From JADJXV01 sp964527785 (lineage in GTDB: Bacteria > Bacteroidota > Ignavibacteria > Kapaibacteriales > UBA961), in the NCBI GenBank assembly GCA_964527785.1, contig CAZGNO010000005.1, positions 16,362 to 80,361 of the forward strand: 64,000 nt of DNA, written 5' to 3'. Each line of letters opens with the position of its first letter. Within the stretch, counting starts at the first letter, position 1. This document shows positions 8,559-17,089 of the stretch, one piece after another. A program made the translations under genes and the position numbers. The notes under the pieces are model-generated. The model was not told the DNA's origin. It ran no database searches and saw nothing but the letters and a program-made list of their open reading frames with translations.

Positions 8559-8894
8559 ATGGAATTATTAGGTATGGACGGACTTGGAGTTGATGTAACT
8601 CAAATTGCTGCGGATGAGCTTCTGAATTCGATTAAACGATTGCCGGAAGGAAACGCTGTTGAAATGCTCAAAAAACTGCCAGCCGGAATAATGGAAAAAG
8701 TTTGTCAGCAAGGAGTAAAAGAAAATCTGCAACAATATATCATCCCTGCTTTACTTGCAGGAATCGGCGGCGGGCTTGCTGTGGGGTTCTATACGCACAA
8801 TGTTTTGTACGGTGCAATAGGAGCCATTGTATGTGGAGCAATCATCTACTTTATTCGACAACCTGATGGAACGGAAACTACTGCGAACGCTTAA
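8559..8894 (+). CDS. Small two-helix membrane protein
   Basis: The 111-residue protein has an amphipathic N-terminal half (KRLPEGNAVEMLKKLPAG) and two glycine-rich transmembrane segments at about residues 65-82 and 84-102 (IPALLAGIGGGLAVGF, LYGAIGAIVCGAIIYF). It begins 4 bases after the preceding gene and overlaps the next, so the three are probably translated together. No family is recognised. Candidate virion membrane protein by context. Confidence 0.7.
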   Translation: MELLGMDGLGVDVTQIAADELLNSIKRLPEGNAVEMLKKLPAGIMEKVCQQGVKENLQQYIIPALLAGIGGGLAVGFYTHNVLYGAIGAIVCGAIIYFIRQPDGTETTANA

Positions 8895-9411
8895 GAATGG
8901 GGTTAGGATTTGGAGTTATGGGACAATGGTCGGTGGTGATAAAGATGTTGACAATACCGTCCGGTTAATGAAAAAATACGCTTGGAATGATTCACAGGAC
9001 GAGGCAATTATTAGAATTGCCAATGAGATCAAGCAAAAATACTCGACTGATATTGAACGGATTAAAGCGGCATACATGTATGTCGTGGAGCATATAAAAT
9101 ACAAAGAAGACGGTGAGAATGAATTGGTTGCATCTCCAAGACATTCTCTTACATGGCTCGGAGAAGGTGACTGTGATTGTATGACAACTGCCGTTTTCGC
9201 CCTCTTGCTCGCTCTCGGATATAGGAGATTATACGCAAAAGTTATTGCTTGGAAAGAAGAAAATGTTGAAAACGAATTTACACATGTATATTCACTCGCA
9301 TTTATCCCAAGTCTGAACATTGTAACTCCTTTAGATGCTGTAATGATGCAATACGGTTTTGGACACGAAAAAGAGCCGGTACGAAGAATTAAAATTTACA
9401 AAATAGCTTAA
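8866..9411 (+). CDS. Transglutaminase-like cysteine peptidase-fold protein
   Basis: The 181-residue protein has the transglutaminase-core pattern: GEGDCDCMTTAVFALLLALG (likely nucleophile C105), FTHVYSLAF (H140) and VTPLDAV (D157), a complete Cys-His-Asp triad in the right order and spacing. I use the ATG at 8866, overlapping the previous gene by 29 bases; an earlier ATG at 8827 is possible. Bacterial and phage members are often proteases or protein cross-linkers. In a structural block it might mature or cross-link virion proteins (inference). Confidence 0.8.
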   Translation: MERKLLRTLKNGVRIWSYGTMVGGDKDVDNTVRLMKKYAWNDSQDEAIIRIANEIKQKYSTDIERIKAAYMYVVEHIKYKEDGENELVASPRHSLTWLGEGDCDCMTTAVFALLLALGYRRLYAKVIAWKEENVENEFTHVYSLAFIPSLNIVTPLDAVMMQYGFGHEKEPVRRIKIYKIA

Positions 9412-9412
9412 A

Positions 9413-10837
9413 ATGCCAAACACACAGCTCTCCGCACAATCAAAAGCCCTTCATTGGGAAGCTCTACGCGATTTGCGTGTAGCGTCTGATATAGCGGGGG
9501 CAGGAGCGTCGGGCGAATTCATCAATGGTGAGTATTCTTTTGAAAGCGCACCTCCTGAAGAAATATACGGTTCTGCTCTTGGTGTACCGGGAGCAAAGGG
9601 ACATTCGGGCTATGGAGTATTTACAGACAAAAATGGGAATACAATTGTAATTGCAACTGAATCCCGTGAAGCTTGGGGACTGATTTGGGGAAAATCTCTA
9701 TTGGGAAGAGATCCTTACACCTTCAGGATTCCGAGAAACATGGGTACGGGCGGGGCTTTCGAGGCAAATGCTTTTATGATGGCGGGTGTCGGTCAACGGT
9801 ACGGCGGTTATGCTTCGTGGATTGACATGAATGAATCTCAGAGAGATGGACTTCCCGGACTGACATTACAGCCATACAACGATTTTCCAAGTTTGCTCAC
9901 GCAAATCGAAAATACCGGACGAAAATTCGACCGTCCGATTGTGATTCTAAATTCAGGTAAGCCCATCACGTTCGCTTCTGTGATGGAAAAAGCATTGACA
10001 ATCATTTTAGCTATAGCAAAGCCATTCGCGGCTATGATCGGAATTCCTCCCATGGCTTTCGATATACTGTCTAAGTCTCTGACAATTATAGCTACGCAAG
10101 GTCATTTCGACGTAAGTGTTCTTGCTGATGCGGCTCAATTGATGCTTCCTGCTGAATATCGTTCTTTGATTCCAAAAGCTACTGCAATCTACGCAAATAT
10201 CACAAGTGGCAATTATTTAGGTGCAATGGAAGGTTTGGGGATAAGTGGAAATATACTTGGTGCAAAAGACAGTTTGTTGAAAGGTGATATTTCTGCATTG
10301 CTCGGTAAATCTTCTCTCGGATATGGTGATTTGGTCGGAAGAGTTCAGAACTTGTTTCAAATGGATACTATCCGCTCTCTATCTGCTGCAAATCGTTCGG
10401 GTTCGGTAGTTACAAACTTGATTGATGCAGGAACTATGACAAAAGTTCCCGTTCTGCAAAACTTACTCGCGGCAACTACAAGTGATACTTTATCGGCTGC
10501 AATTCCGGGTGTGTCGGAGATTTTCCAAAAGGCAATCAACGAAACAAATGATATAAGCAACGTGAATCTGCACAAAGCGGCAATTCAAAGCGCACTCGGA
10601 CAGCCGGTCGGTGCTGATGCGTTCGACGAACTAAGTCTTCGCGGTTTGAAAGAAAGAGCTAACGAAGTTCTTGAAAAAGGTGCAAAACAGTTTGTGATGC
10701 CAATTGTGATACCGGACATGAAACGCTACGAATGGGCTCAACTAATCGCTGATGAAGTAAGAATTCCTGTTTTCGCTGATTCTGTAGGCGGTGGAACGAA
10801 AGCGCAGCCGAAAGCATTCACCGATGAATGGAGATAA
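9413..10837 (+). CDS. Hypothetical structural-block protein, 474 residues
   Basis: The start ATG is one base past the previous stop. The N-terminal ~160 residues are glycine/aromatic-rich with predicted beta character. A hydrophobic stretch follows at about residues 192-222 (ALTIILAIAKPFAAMIGIPP). The rest is alanine/leucine-rich helix with repeated LG and SG turns. No conserved domain is recognised. Its size, lack of catalytic motifs and position among membrane and cysteine-rich proteins suggest a virion component, possibly membrane-inserting. I cannot name a role. Confidence 0.75.
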   Translation: MPNTQLSAQSKALHWEALRDLRVASDIAGAGASGEFINGEYSFESAPPEEIYGSALGVPGAKGHSGYGVFTDKNGNTIVIATESREAWGLIWGKSLLGRDPYTFRIPRNMGTGGAFEANAFMMAGVGQRYGGYASWIDMNESQRDGLPGLTLQPYNDFPSLLTQIENTGRKFDRPIVILNSGKPITFASVMEKALTIILAIAKPFAAMIGIPPMAFDILSKSLTIIATQGHFDVSVLADAAQLMLPAEYRSLIPKATAIYANITSGNYLGAMEGLGISGNILGAKDSLLKGDISALLGKSSLGYGDLVGRVQNLFQMDTIRSLSAANRSGSVVTNLIDAGTMTKVPVLQNLLAATTSDTLSAAIPGVSEIFQKAINETNDISNVNLHKAAIQSALGQPVGADAFDELSLRGLKERANEVLEKGAKQFVMPIVIPDMKRYEWAQLIADEVRIPVFADSVGGGTKAQPKAFTDEWR

Positions 10838-10839
10838 AT

Positions 10840-11391
10840 ATGAACGGGTTAGATGGATATTGTTTGTATAAAGATGGTCAGTTAGTTCCTCCGCCGGATC
10901 CTCAAATTCCTACTGCTGTAGGTTCGGGAGGTCCTGCCGGAGTACCAACGCCAACGGGCGCACAGGGTTCATCGGGTGTTAACGGAAATACTGCGGTTGA
11001 TGCAAATGGTCAGTGTTGCCCTCCGGCAAGCCCGATTAGCATCAACATCACGAATAGCCAAGACACTAATACAAACAGTAAGAATATGAATGCGGCTCGA
11101 AGTGCGCCGCCTCAGAAGAGGATAATTGTTCCTCAACAGCAAGTTGCTACTCCGCCTCCTTTGAAAGTGATAACGATTGTTAAAAAGGAAAAAGAGATTG
11201 TTGGAAAGCCGGTATTCATTAGACGGGATAGAATAATTCATGTGCCTGTACCGGTAGAAAAGACGGTTATTCAGAAAGTTGAAGTTCCTGTTGTAAAAGA
11301 AGTTGTAAAAGAAGTTAAAACAGAACGAATAGTAAATGCCCCTGTAACGGGTTGTGAGGGCAAAACTTTCAATTATCCTGAATGGCTGTAA
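10840..11391 (+). CDS. Proline/valine-rich low-complexity protein
   Basis: I choose the ATG at 10840 because GGAG precedes it by 8 bases. The 183-residue product has a collagen-like Gly/Pro segment (GSGGPAGVPTPTGAQGSSG), an Asn/Thr-rich linker, and a C-terminal half of repeated Pro-Val-Lys-Glu (VPVEKTVIQKVEVPVVKEVV) likely to form an extended stalk. Two cysteines sit together at about residue 58 and one near the end. No signal peptide. Candidate spike stalk or linker by composition only. Confidence 0.65.
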   Translation: MNGLDGYCLYKDGQLVPPPDPQIPTAVGSGGPAGVPTPTGAQGSSGVNGNTAVDANGQCCPPASPISINITNSQDTNTNSKNMNAARSAPPQKRIIVPQQQVATPPPLKVITIVKKEKEIVGKPVFIRRDRIIHVPVPVEKTVIQKVEVPVVKEVVKEVKTERIVNAPVTGCEGKTFNYPEWL

Positions 11392-11435
11392 AGTAAAAAA
11401 TATTTACGCTGAATTTTATTAAACGAGGTTATAAG

Positions 11436-12167
11436 ATGATTATTCCAGCAGGTCAAATGCAAGGCGGCGATCCCAGACTCTCATACTTTGATATGAATTC
11501 TTGGTCGCGTAAAGGAGCAATCGGGGTGACGGGCAATGTGGGTGCAGGTAACGGCGGCGGATTGCGTGGGTTAGGATTCATGATCCTTGATGTGGGAGGA
11601 GCGTATGGCAATATTGGAAGTTCAGGCACAGCCACACCGGATTATTCAGGATGTTGGGCTAAAGGTCAACAATGGAGATTGATTACAACTAACGGCGGTA
11701 AACTCTCCCTGACAACGCTGAAATACGCTTACGATTCTGCAAACGGTTATGGAGCAATGGTAGTTAATGGAAGTGGTGTGGAAGTTTACTACGGAAATGT
11801 CGGCGGTTATGACGGTGCATTGAAATTCTACTTGAAAGAGGGTGAATTTTATACCGACCTTAATCAAGTGACATGTAAAGGAGCAAGTGCAAGTTCTACT
11901 CCACGAATTAGAAGTTCAACAGATTGCCCTGCTTGTCCAACAAATTGCCGGACGGAAACTAAGAAGCAAACCTATTTCGCTCGCCCTCAGAAGTTGAGTG
12001 AAACGGATATTCCAATTGTGATGAACAAAAAGATCGTGAAGTGTGAAAACACAACTTCAGCTCCACAACAATCATGTGCCGCAGAATTGCAGAAACTAAA
12101 GGGCGGTGGAATGTCGGGCTTAGGTTGTACAAGTTGCAACAACAACGCCTATAACAATCGCATGTAA
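11436..12167 (+). CDS. Cysteine-rich-tail structural paralogue 1
   Basis: The 243-residue protein has a glycine-rich, beta-type N-terminal region of ~150 residues and a C-terminal module shared with the next three genes: CPACPTNCRTE, TYFARPQKLSETDIPIVM, KIVKCENT and a QQSCAAEL end. The conserved cysteines (CxxC..C...C...C) could form disulfides or bind metal. It ends with a second cysteine-rich tip (GLGCTSCNNN). A GAGG site precedes the ATG. Not recognised outside this element; the paralogy suggests vertex or spike parts with a shared docking domain. Confidence 0.75.
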   Translation: MIIPAGQMQGGDPRLSYFDMNSWSRKGAIGVTGNVGAGNGGGLRGLGFMILDVGGAYGNIGSSGTATPDYSGCWAKGQQWRLITTNGGKLSLTTLKYAYDSANGYGAMVVNGSGVEVYYGNVGGYDGALKFYLKEGEFYTDLNQVTCKGASASSTPRIRSSTDCPACPTNCRTETKKQTYFARPQKLSETDIPIVMNKKIVKCENTTSAPQQSCAAELQKLKGGGMSGLGCTSCNNNAYNNRM

Positions 12168-12174
12168 TTTCAAC

Positions 12175-12870
12175 ATGGCAATCATTCAGCTTACCAAACC
12201 CAATGTATTACAAGGATTAGGCGATGAAAATCTCATCGGAAATCCACAGGGTTTGACAGACAGGGAAAAAAACTGTTGGAAATTGGGTGAGGAAGTCCCC
12301 CAAATGTGGGGAACGCTCTTAGTGTATGCGAATAACAGTGCTTACACAAATTTCAACACAGGATTTGGCAAAAGAATCGGAGCATTCACAGAGTTACAAG
12401 GAACCGGAATGCCAAAGGATCAAGGGAGCGTTCAGATAGATGTGAATTCTCGCGGTCCGTTAAGAAGTAATTGGGTATTTCAAGATCCGGCAACAAGCAA
12501 AATTTATCTGCTCTATTTTTCGGGTGTAGAAAATACAGGTTCTCCAAATTTGCAAAATGTGTCCTATACTGATGATAAAAGAAGAGTTACACAAGTTATA
12601 GAGTTAGTTCCTTGCAATGTAGCAGTTCAAAAAGAGGCAGTGAAAAGAGTAACGACGGGATGGAATCCAAATCCTTTGAAGTGTCCTAAATGTCCTACGA
12701 ACTGCAAAAAACAAGAGCAAAAAACGATGTACTACGCACGAGCGAATAAGACAAGTGAAAGTGACATTCCGATAGTGATGAATCGGAAAATTATTAAGTG
12801 TGAAAATACGGCTTCGATGCCTCAACAAGCATGTTCACAAGAATTAGCAAAACTACAGAATCGGAATTAG
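12175..12870 (+). CDS. Cysteine-rich-tail structural paralogue 2
   Basis: The 231-residue protein has a different N-terminal beta-rich domain (about residues 30-145) joined to the shared tail: CPKCPTNCKKQ, MYYARANKTSESDIPIVM, KIIKCENTASMPQQAC. Identity to paralogue 1 is high only across this ~65-residue tail, so the tail is the conserved interaction part and the N-terminal domain the variable one. Eight bases separate it from paralogue 1. Confidence 0.75.
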   Translation: MAIIQLTKPNVLQGLGDENLIGNPQGLTDREKNCWKLGEEVPQMWGTLLVYANNSAYTNFNTGFGKRIGAFTELQGTGMPKDQGSVQIDVNSRGPLRSNWVFQDPATSKIYLLYFSGVENTGSPNLQNVSYTDDKRRVTQVIELVPCNVAVQKEAVKRVTTGWNPNPLKCPKCPTNCKKQEQKTMYYARANKTSESDIPIVMNRKIIKCENTASMPQQACSQELAKLQNRN

Positions 12871-13115
12871 GAGCGATACCGGGATATTTTTTCGGAACGC
12901 CTGAAGGAAATAATTCAGAATCTACATGCAAGCCATGCCCATCGAATTGCAGAACTGAACAAAGGAAATCAACATACTTTGCTCGTCCGCAAAAACTTAG
13001 TCCAACGGATGTACCGATTGTGATGCTCGTAAAAAGGATGGTATGTACTACGCCGAAATCAATTGTTCCGGCATGTCAAGCTGAATTAGAATCCATTAAA
13101 AATATTTCAAGGTAA
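12831..13115 (+). CDS. Cysteine-rich-tail structural paralogue 3 (tail only)
   Basis: The 94-residue protein consists of a ~30-residue leader and the shared tail: CKPCPSNCRTEQ, TYFARPQKLSPTDVPIVM, a CTT segment and VPACQAEL. Its ATG lies 40 bases inside the preceding gene in another frame; an alternative start after the previous stop is not obvious. It is effectively a free-standing copy of the tail module without the N-terminal beta domain. Confidence 0.65.
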   Translation: MFTRISKTTESELGAIPGYFFGTPEGNNSESTCKPCPSNCRTEQRKSTYFARPQKLSPTDVPIVMLVKRMVCTTPKSIVPACQAELESIKNISR

Positions 13116-13122
13116 GGCATTT

Positions 13123-13920
13123 ATGAATATTCAATTAGCAGTTCCGGGTGGAAATAGCTCCGGTGTTTTCGGTCGGACATTGACTTGCAGCCAAGACGGA
13201 AGCTGCGGCGATGTAAAAAAAGCAATGCCAGGTGTGCGCGGACTTAGAGACGATTTCAATGCGGCGGCTGTGTACACGATGTCCTCTACTCCACTTGACA
13301 ATGTGAGTGCGAAGAGAATTCAGCCGTATCAAGGTTCGGTGCATGTAGGTACGTTCCAAGGATATAAAGTTTATAAACATCCTGATACGGGTTTCTTGTA
13401 CGCTTTTAATCAAGGGACACAAGACCCGGATTATGGGTTTTTGTTCTACAAGCTCACAGAAACCGGAAATACCTCGCTTATGTCCACTCCACCAATTGGT
13501 GGCGGGGCTGCAAGCTCAACAGATTGCCCGTGTGATACCAAGAACTGCCGTGAGGAAACGGTGCAAATGACCTATTGGGCAAGTCCTACACAAAATAGTC
13601 CTGACGATATAGCTGTAGAGATGAGTTCCGAAGTGCTTATCTGTGATCCAACTGAAGAAAAACCAATTCCTGCCTGTTTGGACGAACTTAACAAGTACAA
13701 AAAAGCAAATGGTTTGAGCGGTTTGAGTAATGATACCGCTCCTGACGAAACAACATCAACACAAACAATTCAATACGTAACTGATCCAAACGCAAGTGCA
13801 TACCTTCCCCCTCCGGTAAACTGTGAAAAAGGCAATTTAAATGCCTTGTGGTTCATCCTGATCGCAATATTTGGAATTTTCTTGGGAATAGTTGGTGCAG
13901 TTGCTTGGAAGAAACGGTAA
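13123..13920 (+). CDS. Cysteine-rich-tail structural paralogue 4, membrane-anchored
   Basis: The 265-residue protein has a beta-rich N-terminal part, the shared tail in its most divergent form (CPCDTKNCREE, TYWASPTQNSPDDIAVEM, LICDPTEEKP, PACLDEL), a Pro/Thr linker and a C-terminal transmembrane helix (ALWFILIAIFGIFLGIVGAV) ending in basic WKKR. The anchor suggests that this paralogue holds the set at a membrane. No signal peptide is visible, which fits insertion into a virion membrane rather than secretion. Confidence 0.75.
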   Translation: MNIQLAVPGGNSSGVFGRTLTCSQDGSCGDVKKAMPGVRGLRDDFNAAAVYTMSSTPLDNVSAKRIQPYQGSVHVGTFQGYKVYKHPDTGFLYAFNQGTQDPDYGFLFYKLTETGNTSLMSTPPIGGGAASSTDCPCDTKNCREETVQMTYWASPTQNSPDDIAVEMSSEVLICDPTEEKPIPACLDELNKYKKANGLSGLSNDTAPDETTSTQTIQYVTDPNASAYLPPPVNCEKGNLNALWFILIAIFGIFLGIVGAVAWKKR

Positions 13921-13980
13921 TTCATTGAATTAAAACTACTTGTATTTTTTATTTTTTAATTTTTCCAAAGAGGAAAAAAG

Positions 13981-14601
13981 ATGGCAAGAGCTAAAGACAA
14001 ACGGTTTAACTTCAACATTGTAGCGAATGTCAAAGAGGGCTTTGGTGTTCCGGCTATAGTTGATGATTTGATTGCAATAGGAGTTCCTATTTTCTACACA
14101 CTCGCCCCGACAGTTGTAGGATTATCAGGTGTTCCTGCAATGCTTCTCGGTGCGGGTGTTCCATACATTGCCGGTAAAATGCTTAATCTCCCTTCATTGT
14201 GCCATGCTGCAATCGGAGTTGCATTAACGCACCTTGTTTATACAAAGGGGGGCGGTTTGATTCAGCAACTTTTATCGAAACCTGTGTGGAGATTTTCTGA
14301 AACTACAGCTGGTGGTGAATGGGCATCAAACACGCAAAATTCCGGGACTGGAACTACTGCCGGTCAACCTACAACCGCTTCTCCGGTAAGTGGTATCGGT
14401 TACATAACGACTGAAACAGTAAGCGCAGGAGGTGAAGATATCCTTGCTTACAATCCAAACGAAATTGAACGTATGGCTCATTCGGTACAAGAACCAATCG
14501 GAACTTCTACCATTAATGATTTCGTGCGCATGGCTCCGAACCCAACTGCTTTGGCAGGTGTAAGTTGGGATGATGGTGACTCTGATACCGGTGGATGGTA
14601 A
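13981..14601 (+). CDS. Membrane protein preceding the capsid candidates
   Basis: The 206-residue protein has a basic N terminus (ARAKDKRFNF), two to three hydrophobic segments at about residues 28-85 (IFYTLAPTVVGLSGVPAMLLG and following), and a Ser/Thr/Gly-rich acidic C-terminal half. AGAGG precedes the ATG by 8 bases. No family is recognised. It directly precedes the best capsid candidate, a position often held by membrane or scaffold proteins in membrane-containing phages (inference). Confidence 0.7.
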   Translation: MARAKDKRFNFNIVANVKEGFGVPAIVDDLIAIGVPIFYTLAPTVVGLSGVPAMLLGAGVPYIAGKMLNLPSLCHAAIGVALTHLVYTKGGGLIQQLLSKPVWRFSETTAGGEWASNTQNSGTGTTAGQPTTASPVSGIGYITTETVSAGGEDILAYNPNEIERMAHSVQEPIGTSTINDFVRMAPNPTALAGVSWDDGDSDTGGW

Positions 14602-14668
14602 TTAATTGTAACCATCAGAAAAAGTTGAATAATACTTATTAATATTTTTTTATTTCGGAGATAATTTA

Positions 14669-15343
14669 ATGAATGAAGCTCTTATTGCTGCGCAGGTGCA
14701 AACACAAGCGCAAATAGACATGATGGGTGTAAACCCTGCGACAATCGGTCAAGGTAAAGCAAGTCCCTTGATCCTGCAAAATATTGTCACTTATGAAATG
14801 GGTGCAACTGTAACCGAACAAGTGTTTTTTGATTCGGGACGCACAATCCCAAAAGCATTTACCGGTAGCAAGACTTATCCGGGCGGTTTCAACAGTGACT
14901 ATGTGAGAATTGACCGTGTCGAAATTATCCCTCGTATTGCTTTGGCTGTCTTGGAAGCATCGGGAACTGATGAAGATGCCTATCACTTCTTTGTAACAGG
15001 TACTCAAGTAAAATTCAAAGTTGGAAATACCGAGGTGTTCGAAGCTCCTTTGTTTATGTTCCTTCCGCACAGATCGGTCGGTAATGGTCAGGGAACTGAC
15101 GTTCTGGTGAGCAAAACACAAGATTTCTCTGTGAAGTTGCCTGAGCCGATCGAAATTCCTGCCGGTTCCCAGTTGACAGTTATTGTTACGCCTCCTGCCG
15201 GACTTTCTACTGCGGCAACTGCGGCAACAAACAGTCACTATCCAAATGTGAATGGAGCAAACACCACAGGAACAACAGCTCGTTCATGTGCTTTGCACTT
15301 CTACGGATACGGTATCCGTAAAACTGCAAAAACAACCAACTAA
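14669..15343 (+). CDS. Candidate major capsid protein (beta-rich)
   Basis: The 224-residue protein has a strong GGAG site and an AT-rich leader, pointing to high expression. After a ~35-residue helical N terminus it is predicted all-beta: YVRIDRVEIIPRIALAVLEA, a hydrophobic/hydrophilic alternating core, and PEPIEIPAGSQLTVIVTPPAG, a pattern typical of jelly-roll capsid strands. It is followed by a hairpin that could separate it from downstream genes. No HK97 signature is visible. The capsid role is inference from composition, expression signals and position; a spike or other virion protein is possible. Confidence 0.6.
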   Translation: MNEALIAAQVQTQAQIDMMGVNPATIGQGKASPLILQNIVTYEMGATVTEQVFFDSGRTIPKAFTGSKTYPGGFNSDYVRIDRVEIIPRIALAVLEASGTDEDAYHFFVTGTQVKFKVGNTEVFEAPLFMFLPHRSVGNGQGTDVLVSKTQDFSVKLPEPIEIPAGSQLTVIVTPPAGLSTAATAATNSHYPNVNGANTTGTTARSCALHFYGYGIRKTAKTTN

Positions 15344-15375
15344 GAAAAACGGCGATTAATTCAAAATTCTAAATA

Positions 15376-15409
15376 TATAAAGAGGCAAGAGCAATCCTGC
15401 CTCTTTATA
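15376..15409 (+). terminator. Strong hairpin between structural genes (attenuator-like)
   Basis: A perfect 12-bp stem (TATAAAGAGGCA and complement) with a 10-base loop lies 33 bases past the capsid-candidate stop. No T-run follows, so it may be a partial terminator or an RNA-stabilising/processing hairpin favouring the upstream gene. Confidence 0.6.
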
Positions 15410-15428
15410 CTCTCTAAAGGGAAAATTT

Positions 15429-15842
15429 ATGTTAATGCCTGAAATGATTTCATTGGAATCAAGAATATCAACATTAAATAACGAAGGTTCTGCAAGTGAA
15501 TGGAATGCAAAAGATAACTTCTGGGTGACCGGTGGTTCTCTCGTTATGTTTGATGATGACGGTGCAATTCTTGAAAGTGCAGTTCACGATGATATTACGT
15601 TGCTACTCAAAATTGACAGCACCGAAGCAGAGGTCACAAATAAAAAAGTATCTGCATTTGCTTTTAAGAAAATGATAGAACGGGAAACGTTTCCGCAGTT
15701 CTTTCTTCCAAAAAATAGCACTCTCAGTCTTGTTGCAAAGCATAATACACCCGAAAGTGGAACTGAGAACAATTCTATTCCCATTGATGTAAAACTTGTT
15801 TTTAACTTGCGTAGGGCGCAAACCACACAAACTAATGCTTAA
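15429..15842 (+). CDS. Small beta-rich structural candidate
   Basis: The 137-residue protein shows alternating beta strands throughout (FWVTGGSLVMFDDDG, HDDITLLLKIDSTE, FFLPKNSTLSLVAKHN, IPIDVKLVFNLRRAQ), with the FxLPxxSxLxL edge-strand pattern also seen in its neighbours. This resembles a single small beta sandwich. No family is recognised. Together with the genes on either side it forms a run of three beta-rich proteins that I take as capsid or vertex components. Confidence 0.65.
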   Translation: MLMPEMISLESRISTLNNEGSASEWNAKDNFWVTGGSLVMFDDDGAILESAVHDDITLLLKIDSTEAEVTNKKVSAFAFKKMIERETFPQFFLPKNSTLSLVAKHNTPESGTENNSIPIDVKLVFNLRRAQTTQTNA

Positions 15843-16551
15843 CGATCCTGTAGTATTTGGAAATAAAAGTGCAATCTTGGAAGCATGGGAAGGTTTTGAA
15901 CCTTTGTTCGCAACTTTCATATCAAGTACCGATACGGCAAGTATTCAGGACGATGATTTTATTGCGAATACACCTGACGGATATTTGCTTGAATTGCTTA
16001 AATGCGGTCAAGCTGATGCTGCTATGGGAACAGGTGCATTGATAACTGCACCATATACTACTCGGCTTAGAGCTGTTACCGATGTTTCATTGTTGGGCGG
16101 TGATAACAAGAAAGTATTTCTAACTAAAGCTATTTACAGAGCTTTCGATGTTACTCTAACAGGCAATGTTGATCAAGATACTGATACACTTGATGCTATA
16201 GAGGGATCATTAACTACAATGAATGATGCCTATGTTCAATCGCGCTTTCGTTTTGCAGAAATAGGTGGATGGGAACCTAATTACTTTCATCCTCATCTTG
16301 CAGTACGAAGCAGTACGAATATATTCCAGACATTATCATCTTCAAATTTCGGTAAGAAAAGCAATAAGGGTGATTTGTCAATTGGTCGGAGTTTACCTTT
16401 CTGCTATGAACCTCCCATTCCTATTTTACTTAAGGGATTGAAGAATGTTTTCGATGCACTTCAAGTGTATGCAATGGCAGGTCAATGGATAGACGGTAAA
16501 ATTCAACGCTATCCTGTACTCGCAGAATTTGAATTTATAGGAACGGTATAA
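15835..16551 (+). CDS. Beta-rich structural candidate, 238 residues
   Basis: I start at the ATG at 15835, overlapping the previous stop by 8 bases, which implies translational coupling. The protein begins with DPVVFGNKSAILEAWEGFEP, contains strands around LRAVTDVSLLGGDNKKVFLT and ends in PIPILLKGLKNVFDALQVYA followed by a final strand. Composition is beta-rich, without cysteine clusters or membrane helices. It may be a second capsid or minor vertex protein; this is inference. Confidence 0.65.
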   Translation: MLNDPVVFGNKSAILEAWEGFEPLFATFISSTDTASIQDDDFIANTPDGYLLELLKCGQADAAMGTGALITAPYTTRLRAVTDVSLLGGDNKKVFLTKAIYRAFDVTLTGNVDQDTDTLDAIEGSLTTMNDAYVQSRFRFAEIGGWEPNYFHPHLAVRSSTNIFQTLSSSNFGKKSNKGDLSIGRSLPFCYEPPIPILLKGLKNVFDALQVYAMAGQWIDGKIQRYPVLAEFEFIGTV

Positions 16552-16552
16552 A

Positions 16553-17089
16553 ATGACAGTAAATGAAGCATATAGAATTCATGCGGAGCAAGCAATAGCA
16601 GTAGCGAATTTGTTGAAAGTTCCTGCTGATGAAATTCTCATGTATGCTTTCTCAGTTCAAAAAATTGAAAACAGAAGCTATAACCCGAACGCTAAAAATA
16701 AAAATTCTACAGCTCGGGGCATGATGCAAATGCTCGAAGGGACACAAAAAGAAGTAGAAACGAAGTTCTTAAAACTTCCATACAGTCCTGATAAAATTTA
16801 CGATCCTTCGTATGCAGTTTTTTTAGGGCAATATGAATTGGTGAGACAATATAAACGGTATGGAAAGAATTGGAGAAAAGCCGTACACGCTTATAATCAA
16901 GGTTCTTACCAAGAAAGCAAATCGAATACAAAGATTTTCAAAAACGGCGAATTATATGCAAATCGCGTTTTGAATGAATTGAATTCTACAGACTTCGCGG
17001 CATTAAATCAAACTACCGGTGTCAGTGTTGTTGCCGCAAATACAACCGGTAATTCTTCAACTCAATCATTATCTCAGGAGTGGACATAA
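16553..17089 (+). CDS. SLT-type lytic transglycosylase
   Basis: The 178-residue protein has the lysozyme-fold soluble-transglycosylase pattern: catalytic Glu E39 in FSVQKIENRSYNPNAKN, then STARGMMQM at about 52-60, a central Y/Q region and the AVHAYNQGSY motif. It cleaves peptidoglycan glycan strands to 1,6-anhydro products. There is no signal peptide and it lies in the structural block, so it is more likely a virion-associated enzyme for entry than the lysis endolysin. It overlaps the next start as TAATG. Confidence 0.9.
   Translation: MTVNEAYRIHAEQAIAVANLLKVPADEILMYAFSVQKIENRSYNPNAKNKNSTARGMMQMLEGTQKEVETKFLKLPYSPDKIYDPSYAVFLGQYELVRQYKRYGKNWRKAVHAYNQGSYQESKSNTKIFKNGELYANRVLNELNSTDFAALNQTTGVSVVAANTTGNSSTQSLSQEWT

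Noticed and set aside
14666..15238. Long open frame (190 codons) on the minus strand opposite the capsid candidate
   Set aside because: The plus-strand gene has a strong ribosome site and fits its operon; the minus frame is Cys/Ser/Arg-rich, has no start signal and runs against all neighbours.
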